Source: Undivivens sp041652635
Lineage (GTDB): Bacteria; Omnitrophota; Gorgyraeia; Gygaellales; Profunditerraquicolaceae
Length of the DNA stretch: 15,667 nucleotides
Direction of reading: 5' to 3'
NCBI GenBank assembly: GCA_041652635.1
Contig: JBAZGW010000030.1
Span: 1 to 15,667 of the forward strand
Numbering within the stretch: the first letter of the stretch is position 1; each line of letters opens with the position of its first letter. The position numbers and the translations under genes are program-made. Positions 1 through 5,918 of this stretch are shown piece by piece. The notes beneath the pieces were generated by a model that made no database searches, was not told the DNA's origin, and saw nothing but the letters and a program-made list of their open reading frames with translations.

Positions 1-1193
1 GCATCTTCCACTCTGGCCTTTTTCTCTTTCATTTCGGTTTCGGTGGCTGCTCCGACGTTGATCACGGCGACTCCGCCGGAAAGCTTGGCGAGCCTTTCCT
101 GCAGCTTCTCTTTATCGTAATCGGAATCGGTCTTCTCCATCTCTTTCTTTATCTGCTCTATCCTGCCTTTGATATCGGCGGTCTTGCCCGCGCCTTCGAT
201 TATCGTGGTGTTCTCTTTATCGACCTTGACGCGTTTCGCGCGGCCGAGGTCGGTCACGGGAACGTTCTCGAGTTTAATGCCGAGATCTTCCATGATCGCC
301 TTGCCTCCGGTCAATACCGCGATATCCTGAAGCATCGCTTTCCTTCTGTCTCCGTAACCCGGGGCCTTGACGGCGCAGATCGCGATGGTGCCGCGGATCT
401 TGTTGACGACCAGCGTGGCAAGGGCTTCGCCCTCAACCTCTTCGGAGATAATGATCAACGGCCTGCCCTGCTGCGAAACTTTTTCCAGCAACGGAATAAG
501 GTCCTTCACGGCCGATATTTTCTTTTCATGGATAAGTATATACGGCTCATCCAGCACGCATTCCATTTTCTCCATGTCGGTCGCGAAATAAGGTGAAAGA
601 TACCCCTGGTCGAACTGCATACCTTCAACTACTTCCAGGGTGGTCTGCATCGATTTCGCTTCTTCAACCGTGATAACTCCGTCCTTGCCGACTTTTTCCA
701 TGGCGCTGGCAAGCAGGTTACCGATAGTCGCGTCCCCGTTGGCGGAGATCGTGGCGATCTGGGCGGTCTCTTTCTGCTCCTTGACAGGTTTGGACATCTT
801 CTTCAACTCGTCCACTACGGCAACCACGGCTTTATCGATACCTCTTTTCAACCCCATGGGGCTGATGCCGGCGGTAACCGCTTTTAAACCTTCTTTATAT
901 ATGGCGTAAGTGAGCAGCGTCGCTGTCGTGGTGCCGTCTCCGGCGGTGTCGGAGGTCTTCTCCGCCACTTCCTTGACCATCGCGGCGCCCATATTCTCGT
1001 AAACATCTTCCAGCTCAACTTCTTTAGCCACGGTAACGCCGTCTTTTGTGATCGTCGGTGAACCGAATTTCTTGTCCAGCACGACATTGCGGCCTTTGGG
1101 GCCGAGCGTTACTACCACGGCGTCGGCAAGTTTCTTGACTCCCAGCAGGAGTTTTTGCCTAGCCTCTTCTCCGAAAGAAAGCTGTTTTGCCAT
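1..1193 (-). CDS. groEL: 60-kDa chaperonin GroEL (C-terminal part beyond window edge)
   Basis: GroEL forms the double-ring cytoplasmic folding chamber that works with GroES and ATP. Translation of the minus strand from ATG 1193 begins MAKQLSFGEEARQKLLLG and stays open to base 1, giving 397 of the usual roughly 540 residues. Visible landmarks are TLGPKGRNVV near residues 29-38, the ATP-site aspartate in TKDGVTVAKE (about D51) and the nucleotide-binding GDGTTT at 85-90, followed by the apical domain with EGMQFDQGYLSPYF. The window stops about where the second catalytic aspartate (E. coli D398) would be. A strong Shine-Dalgarno AGGAGGT (1206-1200) precedes the ATG by about six bases. It lies 32 bases after groES and is co-transcribed with it. 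Confidence 0.98.
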   Translation of the reverse strand, partial: MAKQLSFGEEARQKLLLGVKKLADAVVVTLGPKGRNVVLDKKFGSPTITKDGVTVAKEVELEDVYENMGAAMVKEVAEKTSDTAGDGTTTATLLTYAIYKEGLKAVTAGISPMGLKRGIDKAVVAVVDELKKMSKPVKEQKETAQIATISANGDATIGNLLASAMEKVGKDGVITVEEAKSMQTTLEVVEGMQFDQGYLSPYFATDMEKMECVLDEPYILIHEKKISAVKDLIPLLEKVSQQGRPLIIISEEVEGEALATLVVNKIRGTIAICAVKAPGYGDRRKAMLQDIAVLTGGKAIMEDLGIKLENVPVTDLGRAKRVKVDKENTTIIEGAGKTADIKGRIEQIKKEMEKTDSDYDKEKLQERLAKLSGGVAVINVGAATETEMKEKKARVED

Positions 1194-1225
1194 CAAAGTA
1201 CCTCCTTAAAATAATTTAATAAAAG

Positions 1226-1516
1226 TTAGTCCTTTACTATCGCCAGGATATCTTCCTCGCGGACGATCAGGTGGTCTTCACCGTTGACCTTGATCTCCGT
1301 GCCTGAATACTTACCGTAGAGCACCTTATCCCCGGTCTTGACTTCCAAGGCGACCAGCTTGCCGTCATCGGAAAGTTTGCCTTTGCCGACCGAAACCACT
1401 TTACCCTCTTGCGGCTTTTCTTTGGCCGTATCGGGAAGAATGATCCCTCCCTTGGTCTTTTCTTCGGCATCCAAGGGTTTTACAAGTACCCTGTCTCCTA
1501 AAGGTATGATTTGCAT
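1226..1516 (-). CDS. groES: 10-kDa co-chaperonin GroES
   Basis: GroES is the heptameric lid of the GroEL chamber. The 96-residue protein has the full family length. It starts MQIIPLGDRVLVKPLD and carries the mobile loop that contacts GroEL (about residues 18-38, EEKTKGGIILPDTAKEK), then GKVVSVGKG, GDKVLYGKYSGTEI and the C-terminal EEDILAIV. GGAGGGAAC directly before the ATG is a good ribosome-binding site. It is the first gene of the groES-groEL operon, and its leader contains the CIRCE operator, so repression by HrcA is expected. Nothing in the protein is unusual. Confidence 0.98.
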   Translation of the reverse strand: MQIIPLGDRVLVKPLDAEEKTKGGIILPDTAKEKPQEGKVVSVGKGKLSDDGKLVALEVKTGDKVLYGKYSGTEIKVNGEDHLIVREEDILAIVKD

Positions 1517-1652
1517 GTTCCCTCCTTCCTGTTTATTGTTAATTAACTTCCACTGACTCGTTTTAACCCAAACGGCGGAATATACCGCCTGTTTCTAACC
1601 CGTGTTGGATCCACGGTTTTTATTCCTGTGATAAGATCAGATTTTCAAACGG

Positions 1653-1679
1653 CTGGCACTCTTTTGCGCAGAGTGCTAA
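1653..1679 (-). promoter_or_regulatory. CIRCE operator (HrcA-binding inverted repeat)
   Basis: Read on the minus strand this is TTAGCACTC, nine bases (TGCGCAAAA), GAGTGCCAG. The first arm matches the CIRCE consensus TTAGCACTC-N9-GAGTGCTAA exactly and the second differs at two of nine positions. CIRCE is the DNA target of the heat-shock repressor HrcA and typically precedes groES-groEL, as here. It ends 137 bases before the groES start codon. No hrcA gene is in the window. Confidence 0.95.
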
Positions 1680-1807
1680 AACCGCGCGAAAAAAAAACTT
1701 TTTTCCCTTCCATAAGAAAACGCCGCGGTTGTTCTTGAATGGAATTAATGCGGAAAGATATTTCCCGGCATCCTGCGATAAAACCGGCCTCTCGCACCGG
1801 GAGTTAT

Positions 1808-1836
1808 TTTATAGCACAAACTTTTCCGCCTGTCAA
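1808..1836 (-). promoter_or_regulatory. Sigma70-type promoter of the groES-groEL leader
   Basis: The minus strand reads TTGACA (1836-1831), 17 bases, TATAAA (1813-1808), a near-consensus housekeeping promoter. It lies just past the stop codon of the SET gene and points to groES. The predicted start site is near base 1801, about 120 bases upstream of CIRCE, giving a leader of about 285 bases. A second, weaker candidate directly after CIRCE (TTGAAA at 1647-1642 followed by an A/T-rich stretch) cannot be excluded. Confidence 0.75.
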
Positions 1837-1859
1837 TAGGGTAACGGCTAATTTCTTCT

Positions 1860-2396
1860 TCACCTGCGCCGGCGCTTTTCCTTAAACTTAGTTATTTTAT
1901 CCTGCACATACCAGGAAAAATATCCTTTATACCTTTTCTGCAAAACAGGCAGCATCCAGTCTTTAGTGGTGACCATTCCGCGGCAGCCGGCGGCGCCGCA
2001 TTTACATTTAAAAGAATAGTTAAAATCCGCGTCGGTCATGCAGTAATCGTAGGTGATCTCTTCGCCGGGCGCTATCTCGCGCATCGCCGCTATCACAAGC
2101 TGGCCTTTTATTCCGGAGTTGGGCTTACAGCTATGATTGAAGAAATCGTCGTCCTCCAACCCTCCTTTTTTACAGGAAACCAGGTAAAACTGATCCGCTA
2201 TTTTAGTGGCGTAATTATCTATCTCTTTAAAACAAGTTTTTCCCAGCTTGTCGAATTCGGCCTGGGTGATAATGGAACCGCCCCAGACCGCGATGACCTC
2301 GTCTTTCTTTATCGGCTTAACGGCAAAAACCCCCCGCTGGTCTATCCCGGAACGGTTCACCTTGACTTTGTCGCTGACGTAAGAATGATTAACCAT
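1860..2396 (-). CDS. SET-domain protein-lysine methyltransferase
   Basis: SET proteins transfer methyl groups from S-adenosylmethionine to lysine side chains of proteins. The 178-residue product is essentially a lone SET domain: RGVFA at 21-25, the SAM/catalytic segment FFNHSCKPNS at 85-94, EEITYDY at 112-118, and a post-SET zinc cluster built from CKCGAAGCRG at 131-140. The C-terminus is highly basic, ending KEKRRRR, which could favour a nucleic-acid-bound or acidic partner. ATG 2396 is chosen because it begins two bases after the upstream stop, with AGGAGG (2415-2410) and AGGAAG before it; the longer form would need a GTG inside the preceding gene. It is the last gene of the spe operon. The substrate is unknown; a ribosomal or nucleoid protein is possible. 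Confidence 0.88.
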   Translation of the reverse strand: MVNHSYVSDKVKVNRSGIDQRGVFAVKPIKKDEVIAVWGGSIITQAEFDKLGKTCFKEIDNYATKIADQFYLVSCKKGGLEDDDFFNHSCKPNSGIKGQLVIAAMREIAPGEEITYDYCMTDADFNYSFKCKCGAAGCRGMVTTKDWMLPVLQKRYKGYFSWYVQDKITKFKEKRRRR

Positions 2397-2397
2397 T

Positions 2398-3399
2398 TTA
2401 TTCTTCCTGCCTCCTGAGGACGACACCTTCTTTTTTTACTCCGGCAATGAGCGCGTTAAAGACCGCTTTTTCCCCGGCAATATCCTCCAGAAAGACCAGG
2501 CCTTTCCGCGCGATCCGCCCATCCAGCAGCATCCTGGCCACGGTAACCGGAACGCTAGCCGTGACCTTCTGCATCGAATTCCATTCTTCTCCGGCGGCGG
2601 CAAAACTCTTCAACAGCCAGGTAACTCTCCCGGCCGGCCGGATGATCTGGACTTCACCAAGCGTATAATTGTCCTGTTTGGCCCCCTCCAGTATCGCCTT
2701 GCTTTCCGCCATGCGCCCGGGAGAAAACAACCCGTAATTATCCGCGAAACGGAAGAACTCGACGAATCCCAGCGGCCTGACCACGCGGCATGTCAAACTG
2801 CGCGCCCCTGTCTTATCCAAGATATTCTCGAAACCGCTGGCGGAGTAATAACTTTCCGCTTCTACGCCGAAATATTTCTCTCTGCGGTAACCGGCGAAAG
2901 CGGGAAACTTCTTTTTCCTGCCGCCGATAACCTGGCTGGAAACCAGCCGGTGTTCAAGCACCAGGTCTTCAAAACACCAGAGAAACGGGAAATAATTCTT
3001 TTTAGGGGAAAGAGAGCCGGCTTTTACGTGGATCTCAAGCACGCGGCCGCCGCCTGAGGTTTCTTTACCGAGCAGAAAATTAACTATTCCCGGGCAAAAA
3101 CCGCATCCGGGTATTACCGTTATACCGCGTTTCAATATCTCTTTTCCCTTGGCTTGATAAACATCGGGGTCTACGTCCGAGACATCGACAAGGTTTTTGC
3201 GGTATTTAAGCGCCCACTCCAGGCAGCGTTCGCCGATCTCTCCTGCCAGGGCTCCGGCGAGCAGATCGGCTTTCAAAAGATCACGCTCATCCGTGAGAGG
3301 AAAAGCCGAAATATCACTGTCGCGCTTTTTAAAGAAATGCAGCACCGCGCGGCTTATGCGGCCGTCTCCGGCAACTGCGACACTATATCGCCGCTTCAT
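2398..3399 (-). CDS. Saccharopine dehydrogenase-like NAD(P)-dependent reductase
   Basis: The 333-residue protein belongs to the saccharopine dehydrogenase / carboxynorspermidine dehydrogenase superfamily, whose members join or split an amine and an oxo-acid or aldehyde through a Schiff base using NAD(P)H. The N-terminal Rossmann strand and turn VAVAGDGRIS (7-16) are present but lack the last glycine of GxGxxG. NLVDVSDVDP (69-78) and VIPGCGFCPGIVN (95-107) match the family's GAGFxPG segment; a C-terminal catalytic domain follows. It is shorter than typical members (about 400). It overlaps speE by ATGA, so it is translationally coupled to spermidine synthase. This favours a polyamine-related substrate, such as a carboxyspermidine-type intermediate, over lysine metabolism, but the reaction is not decided by sequence. 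Confidence 0.78.
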   Translation of the reverse strand: MKRRYSVAVAGDGRISRAVLHFFKKRDSDISAFPLTDERDLLKADLLAGALAGEIGERCLEWALKYRKNLVDVSDVDPDVYQAKGKEILKRGITVIPGCGFCPGIVNFLLGKETSGGGRVLEIHVKAGSLSPKKNYFPFLWCFEDLVLEHRLVSSQVIGGRKKKFPAFAGYRREKYFGVEAESYYSASGFENILDKTGARSLTCRVVRPLGFVEFFRFADNYGLFSPGRMAESKAILEGAKQDNYTLGEVQIIRPAGRVTWLLKSFAAAGEEWNSMQKVTASVPVTVARMLLDGRIARKGLVFLEDIAGEKAVFNALIAGVKKEGVVLRRQEE

Positions 3400-4289
3400 C
3401 TCTTTTTAAGCTGCCAGATCTTAGGCGTGACCAGGCTGGCCAGGTGGATCTCCGGAGAATAATACTTCAACGATTCCGCCTTGGCGCCCAGCCGCTGCTG
3501 CAGCCTGCGTTTCAACACGGGCAGGGTAAGTTTAGCCGGGTCGGCCTTCTTCGAAGCCATCAGGAAGCAATATTCGCATCCACAGCTGTAGGAAGGCATA
3601 GGCAACCTGACCGGGTTAAGGTAAGAGAACATTTTGGCGAGTTTTTCCACCGTTCCCTTGATGATGATGTCGAAATCCAGGAACGGGCCCAATTGAAAGA
3701 TGGCGATGCCGTCGTCGGTCAGGGCTTCATGCACGCTCTTGTAGAAATCGCCCTGGAATAAAGCCTTCCCGGGACCGACGGGGTCTGTGGAATCAACTAC
3801 GATAATATCGAAATGGTTTTTGTGCGCCTTAATGAATTCCCTGCCATCCTGAAAAGCGAGTTTCAGCCTCTTATCAGTGAAACTGCCCTGAGAGACGAAC
3901 GGCAGGTATTTCCTGGCCATGCCGACGACTTCCTCGTCTATATCCACCAGGCTCAATTCCTTCAGCGGATGCTTGCGCGCCTCGCGCAGGACCCCGCCGT
4001 CGCCGCCTCCAACCACCAGCAGTCTCCGCGGAGCGGGATGGGTCATTAACGGCACGTGGGCGATGACCTCGTGATAGATGAACTCGTCGCTCTGGGAGAA
4101 TTGGACTATCCCGTCCAAGGCCAGCATCTTGCCGAAACCGCGGCTTTCAAAAATATATATCTGTTGATATTTTGTTTTACCGGAAAAAATTTCCCTGTCC
4201 ACCCGGAAGGTATCTTTCTTACAGCGTCTGATACCGGGGAAAGCGGCCTCCACAAACCATTTTTCGTTTTTATCGGAGATGGTCTTCAC
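3396..4289 (-). CDS. speE: Spermidine synthase family aminopropyltransferase
   Basis: SpeE transfers the aminopropyl group of decarboxylated SAM to putrescine or a related amine. The 297-residue protein has the N-terminal beta domain (QQIYIFES, LALDGIVQFSQSDEFIYHE), the SAM-type nucleotide loop LLVVGGGDGG (90-99), the acidic ribose-binding segment SLVDIDEEVV, and the catalytic aspartate in VVDSTDPVGP (D166). The amine-site loop, usually PTYPSG, reads PSYSCG (232-237) within a cysteine-rich stretch, so the accepted amine may differ. The start is a GTG at 4289 with AAGAGG eight to nine bases upstream and one base after the speD stop. It lies between speD and the saccharopine-dehydrogenase-like gene in one operon. 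Confidence 0.93.
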   Translation of the reverse strand: MKTISDKNEKWFVEAAFPGIRRCKKDTFRVDREIFSGKTKYQQIYIFESRGFGKMLALDGIVQFSQSDEFIYHEVIAHVPLMTHPAPRRLLVVGGGDGGVLREARKHPLKELSLVDIDEEVVGMARKYLPFVSQGSFTDKRLKLAFQDGREFIKAHKNHFDIIVVDSTDPVGPGKALFQGDFYKSVHEALTDDGIAIFQLGPFLDFDIIIKGTVEKLAKMFSYLNPVRLPMPSYSCGCEYCFLMASKKADPAKLTLPVLKRRLQQRLGAKAESLKYYSPEIHLASLVTPKIWQLKKR

Positions 4290-4290
4290 G

Positions 4291-4653
4291 TTATATACCT
4301 CTTTTCAGGAATTTGATCTTTATTTTTGTGGGTTTGAGTTTGCTCTTCAGGTATTCGAGGGCGGCGTAAGGCTGAGTATTCTCGCCGCAGGTAAAGATAT
4401 CGAGGGCAATATGATTATGCTCCGGCCAGGTGTGTATGGCGATATGTGATTCCGCCAGAATGACCACACCCGTGATCCCCTGCACGGGGAATTTATGCAC
4501 GGAAGCTTTCAATGGCGTATTGTTGGCCGCTTTAGCTGCCTCCCATAGCAGTTTCTTTACCGCCTTGGGACTTTCATCCATTTGAGGCGCTTCCAGATCG
4601 GCAATTAAATGGACAGTTCTAAAAGTCTCTTTTTTCTTAGAACAGCCTGTCAT
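4291..4653 (-). CDS. speD: S-adenosylmethionine decarboxylase proenzyme
   Basis: SpeD decarboxylates SAM to supply the aminopropyl donor for SpeE. It is a short prokaryotic (Thermotoga/Bacillus-type) enzyme of 120 residues that self-cleaves to create a pyruvoyl group. The cleavage site is ILAESHIAIHTWPE: Glu68-Ser69, with Ser69 becoming pyruvoyl. His74 and Cys89 (in DIFTCGE) sit 5 and 20 residues after it, the same spacing as the family's processing and catalytic residues. The start ATG follows GGGTGAG and an unusual run of eight G (minus strand, 4665-4658). It is the first gene of the operon speD-speE-saccharopine dehydrogenase-SET, with gaps of one base or overlaps between the genes. Confidence 0.95.
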   Translation of the reverse strand: MTGCSKKKETFRTVHLIADLEAPQMDESPKAVKKLLWEAAKAANNTPLKASVHKFPVQGITGVVILAESHIAIHTWPEHNHIALDIFTCGENTQPYAALEYLKSKLKPTKIKIKFLKRGI

Positions 4654-4737
4654 CTCACCCCCCCCATTTTAAAAGTTTCTCCGCTCTTTAAGCGGGTTCA
4701 AACCTGTTTTTAGACAAAAACTTCCCTTATTTATCTT

Positions 4738-4764
4738 ATTATATATATCTTCAGGAAAATGCAA
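4738..4764 (-). promoter_or_regulatory. Probable promoter of the spe operon
   Basis: The minus strand has TTGCAT (4764-4759) followed by an A/T-rich block containing TATAAT (4743-4738, spacer 15) or overlapping TAATAA (spacer 17). The leader of about 75 bases down to speD contains two small stem-loops, GTTTTT-N4-AAAAAC (4721-4706) and CCGCT-N5-AGCGG (4695-4681). No known riboswitch class is recognised. Confidence 0.55.
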
Positions 4765-4798
4765 GTGTTTTTTAAAGAATTTTGTTCCTGCCGGTTTT

Positions 4799-5350
4799 CT
4801 ATTTCGAATAAGCCTTGATTATCTTCACTTCCGAAAGAGGCTTATCCGAAGCGCCGGTAGCGGAATCTTCGATCTTTTGGACCACGTCATAACCGGAAAC
4901 CACTTTCCCGAATATGGTATGACGCATATTCAACCAGGGAGTCCTGGCAGTGGTAATAAAGAACTGACTGCCGTTCGTGCCCGGCCCGGCGTTCGCCATG
5001 GCCAGGATCCCGGGGGCGTCGAAAGTAACGGACGGAGAACATTCATCTTCAAACGGGCTTCCCCAGACGGATTCCCCTCCGCGGCCGGTGCCGGTGGGGT
5101 CGCCGCACTGGATCATAAAATCTTTGATCACGCGATGAAAGATCACGCCGTTATAATACCCCTTTTCCGCCAGCTTGGTGAAATTCTCGCAGGCCTTGGG
5201 AGCGGTATCCGGCATCAGTTTTAGCTCAATATTACCCAGATTGGTCTCCAACACGACATTCTTGACGTCCATGGCAAAAGCCCCTCCGCAGATAGCTGCC
5301 CCGGTTAATAAAGAAACCACCGTGAAAATCAACGCTAATATCTTTTTCAT
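4799..5350 (-). CDS. Exported cyclophilin-type peptidyl-prolyl cis-trans isomerase
   Basis: It catalyses cis-trans isomerisation of X-Pro bonds and so helps protein folding, here probably in the periplasm. Residues 1-26 form a signal peptide (MKK, a hydrophobic core, then the signal-peptidase-I-like site AFA|M). The rest is a single cyclophilin domain: FHRVIKDFMIQCGDPTGTGRGG (71-92) with catalytic Arg73, Phe78 and Gln81, then NGSQFFIT (126-133), and WLNMRHTIFGKV (139-150) replacing the usual WLDGKHVVFG. The length of 183 is typical for an exported single-domain PPIase. A run of seven G lies close to the start codon in the ribosome-binding region. It is monocistronic: it has its own promoter, and the spe operon promoter lies just downstream. 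Confidence 0.94.
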   Translation of the reverse strand: MKKILALIFTVVSLLTGAAICGGAFAMDVKNVVLETNLGNIELKLMPDTAPKACENFTKLAEKGYYNGVIFHRVIKDFMIQCGDPTGTGRGGESVWGSPFEDECSPSVTFDAPGILAMANAGPGTNGSQFFITTARTPWLNMRHTIFGKVVSGYDVVQKIEDSATGASDKPLSEVKIIKAYSK

Positions 5351-5404
5351 TTTACGGCCCCCCCAGGATAAAAAGTTCTCCTATTTTTGTTCAAAAGATA
5401 TTTT

Positions 5405-5432
5405 AGTATACAACATTACCGGGAAATATCAA
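5405..5432 (-). promoter_or_regulatory. Promoter of the cyclophilin gene
   Basis: The minus strand reads TTGATA (5432-5427), 16 bases, TATACT (5410-5405), preceded by TG. It is a good sigma70-type match placed about 55 bases upstream of the ATG at 5350. Confidence 0.65.
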
Positions 5433-5483
5433 GATGCGGACGGGTATTTTCTCTGGATTACGAAAAATGGTTCGGCTATAATG

Positions 5484-5512
5484 TTTTTCTCATAGAGAGA
5501 CTATGAGAAAAA
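5484..5512. repeat. Perfect 12-bp inverted repeat with 5-base loop
   Basis: TTTTTCTCATAG, loop AGAGA, CTATGAGAAAAA is a perfect hairpin. It is not a terminator, since its T-tract is on the 5' side of the stem on both strands. On the plus strand a TATAAT (5477-5482) lies immediately before it, with only a weak -35 (TGGATT, 5454-5459). If that promoter is real, the palindrome would cover the start site like an operator. The nearest plus-strand gene is the MFS transporter 400 bases on. Confidence 0.6.
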
Positions 5513-5624
5513 AGTCCATAGTCGATAGACCACGGACCATGGTAACGAGAAACGCAGCACGAAAGGTAAGAAACGGATATCCCACGATACACAAGGGACG
5601 AAGGAAGATGGAAGATACAAAACT

Positions 5625-5748
5625 AACAGTCTGCTGAAAAACCCTATTTTCGTCATCCTGAGCGAAGCGAAGGATCTCATCTCCGTCGGAGATTCTTCGG
5701 CCTTCGGCCTCAGAATGACGCAATCGGGACTTTTTTAGCAGACTGCTA
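5625..5748. mobile_element. MITE-like palindromic element, copy 1
   Basis: About 124 bases bounded by inverted repeats: AACAGTCTGCTGAAAAA (5625-5641) pairs with TTTTTTAGCAGACTGCT (5731-5747) at 15 of 17 positions. Inside, GTCATCCTGAG and CTCAGAATGAC form a second inverted pair, and CGAAGGATCT pairs with AGATTCTTCG, so the whole element can fold into one long hairpin. It has no coding capacity of its own. A diverged second copy is at 12045-12210; the two share a 22-base identical block (5705-5726 and 12167-12188). A non-autonomous transposon-derived repeat is the likeliest reading. Confidence 0.75.
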
Positions 5749-5777
5749 AGCAAAAATCACACTCTTTAAATTTCCCG

Positions 5778-5859
5778 CGTCATTGCGATAGCGCCGGAGT
5801 CAGGAAAGCAAGCTTTATAAAGATTGCTTCGTCAGCCTATTGGCCTCCCAGCAATGACG
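5778..5859. repeat. Palindromic intergenic repeat (GTCATTGC family), copy 1
   Basis: CGTCATTGC (5778-5786) and GCAATGACG (5851-5859) are perfect 9-bp terminal inverted repeats, with GAAAGCAA / GATTGCTTC pairing further inside. Its right half (5823-5846) recurs at 11348-11371 with 23 of 24 identical bases. It is an interspersed element of unknown mobility. Confidence 0.7.
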
Positions 5860-5918
5860 ATTAACTGTTTTTGCATTTACTGTGGACCATGGTCTGTGGT
5901 CTATAAACTTCTTTTTGA

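Larger units (their letters stand above)
1517..1859 (-). other. Long groES leader, non-coding
   Basis: These 343 bases have no supported gene. Besides the promoter and CIRCE they hold several short stem-loops on the minus strand: GGAAA-TATC-TTTCC near 1754-1767, CCGTG-N7-CACGG near 1600-1616 and GGCGG-N6-CCGCC at 1574-1589. A run of nine A/T bases near 1688-1697 separates promoter and operator. The hairpins are too weak or lack a U-tract for a confident terminator call. Confidence 0.5.
5525..5904. repeat. 380-base region bounded by 19-bp inverted repeats
   Basis: The left end (5525-5543) ATAGACCACGGACCATGGT and the reverse complement of the right end (5904-5886) agree at 18 of 19 positions. 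The interior holds no gene. It contains a purine-rich degenerate stretch (5546-5620), one MITE-like palindromic element (5625-5748) and a second palindromic repeat (5778-5859), so the repeats are nested. A relative of the outer repeat, AGTCCATAGTCGATAGAC at 5513-5530, recurs with 16 of 18 matches at 14696-14713. Confidence 0.7.

Noticed and set aside
1860..2426. Longer SET protein starting at GTG 2426
   Set aside because: It would overlap the preceding gene by 29 bases; ATG 2396 has proper spacing and ribosome-binding site.
5484..5512. Rho-independent terminator
   Set aside because: The stem is flanked by T on its 5' side and A on its 3' side on both strands, the opposite of a terminator.
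5490..5753. 87-codon minus-strand open frame
   Set aside because: It is built from the MITE-like element and other repeats, with no ribosome-binding site or known family.
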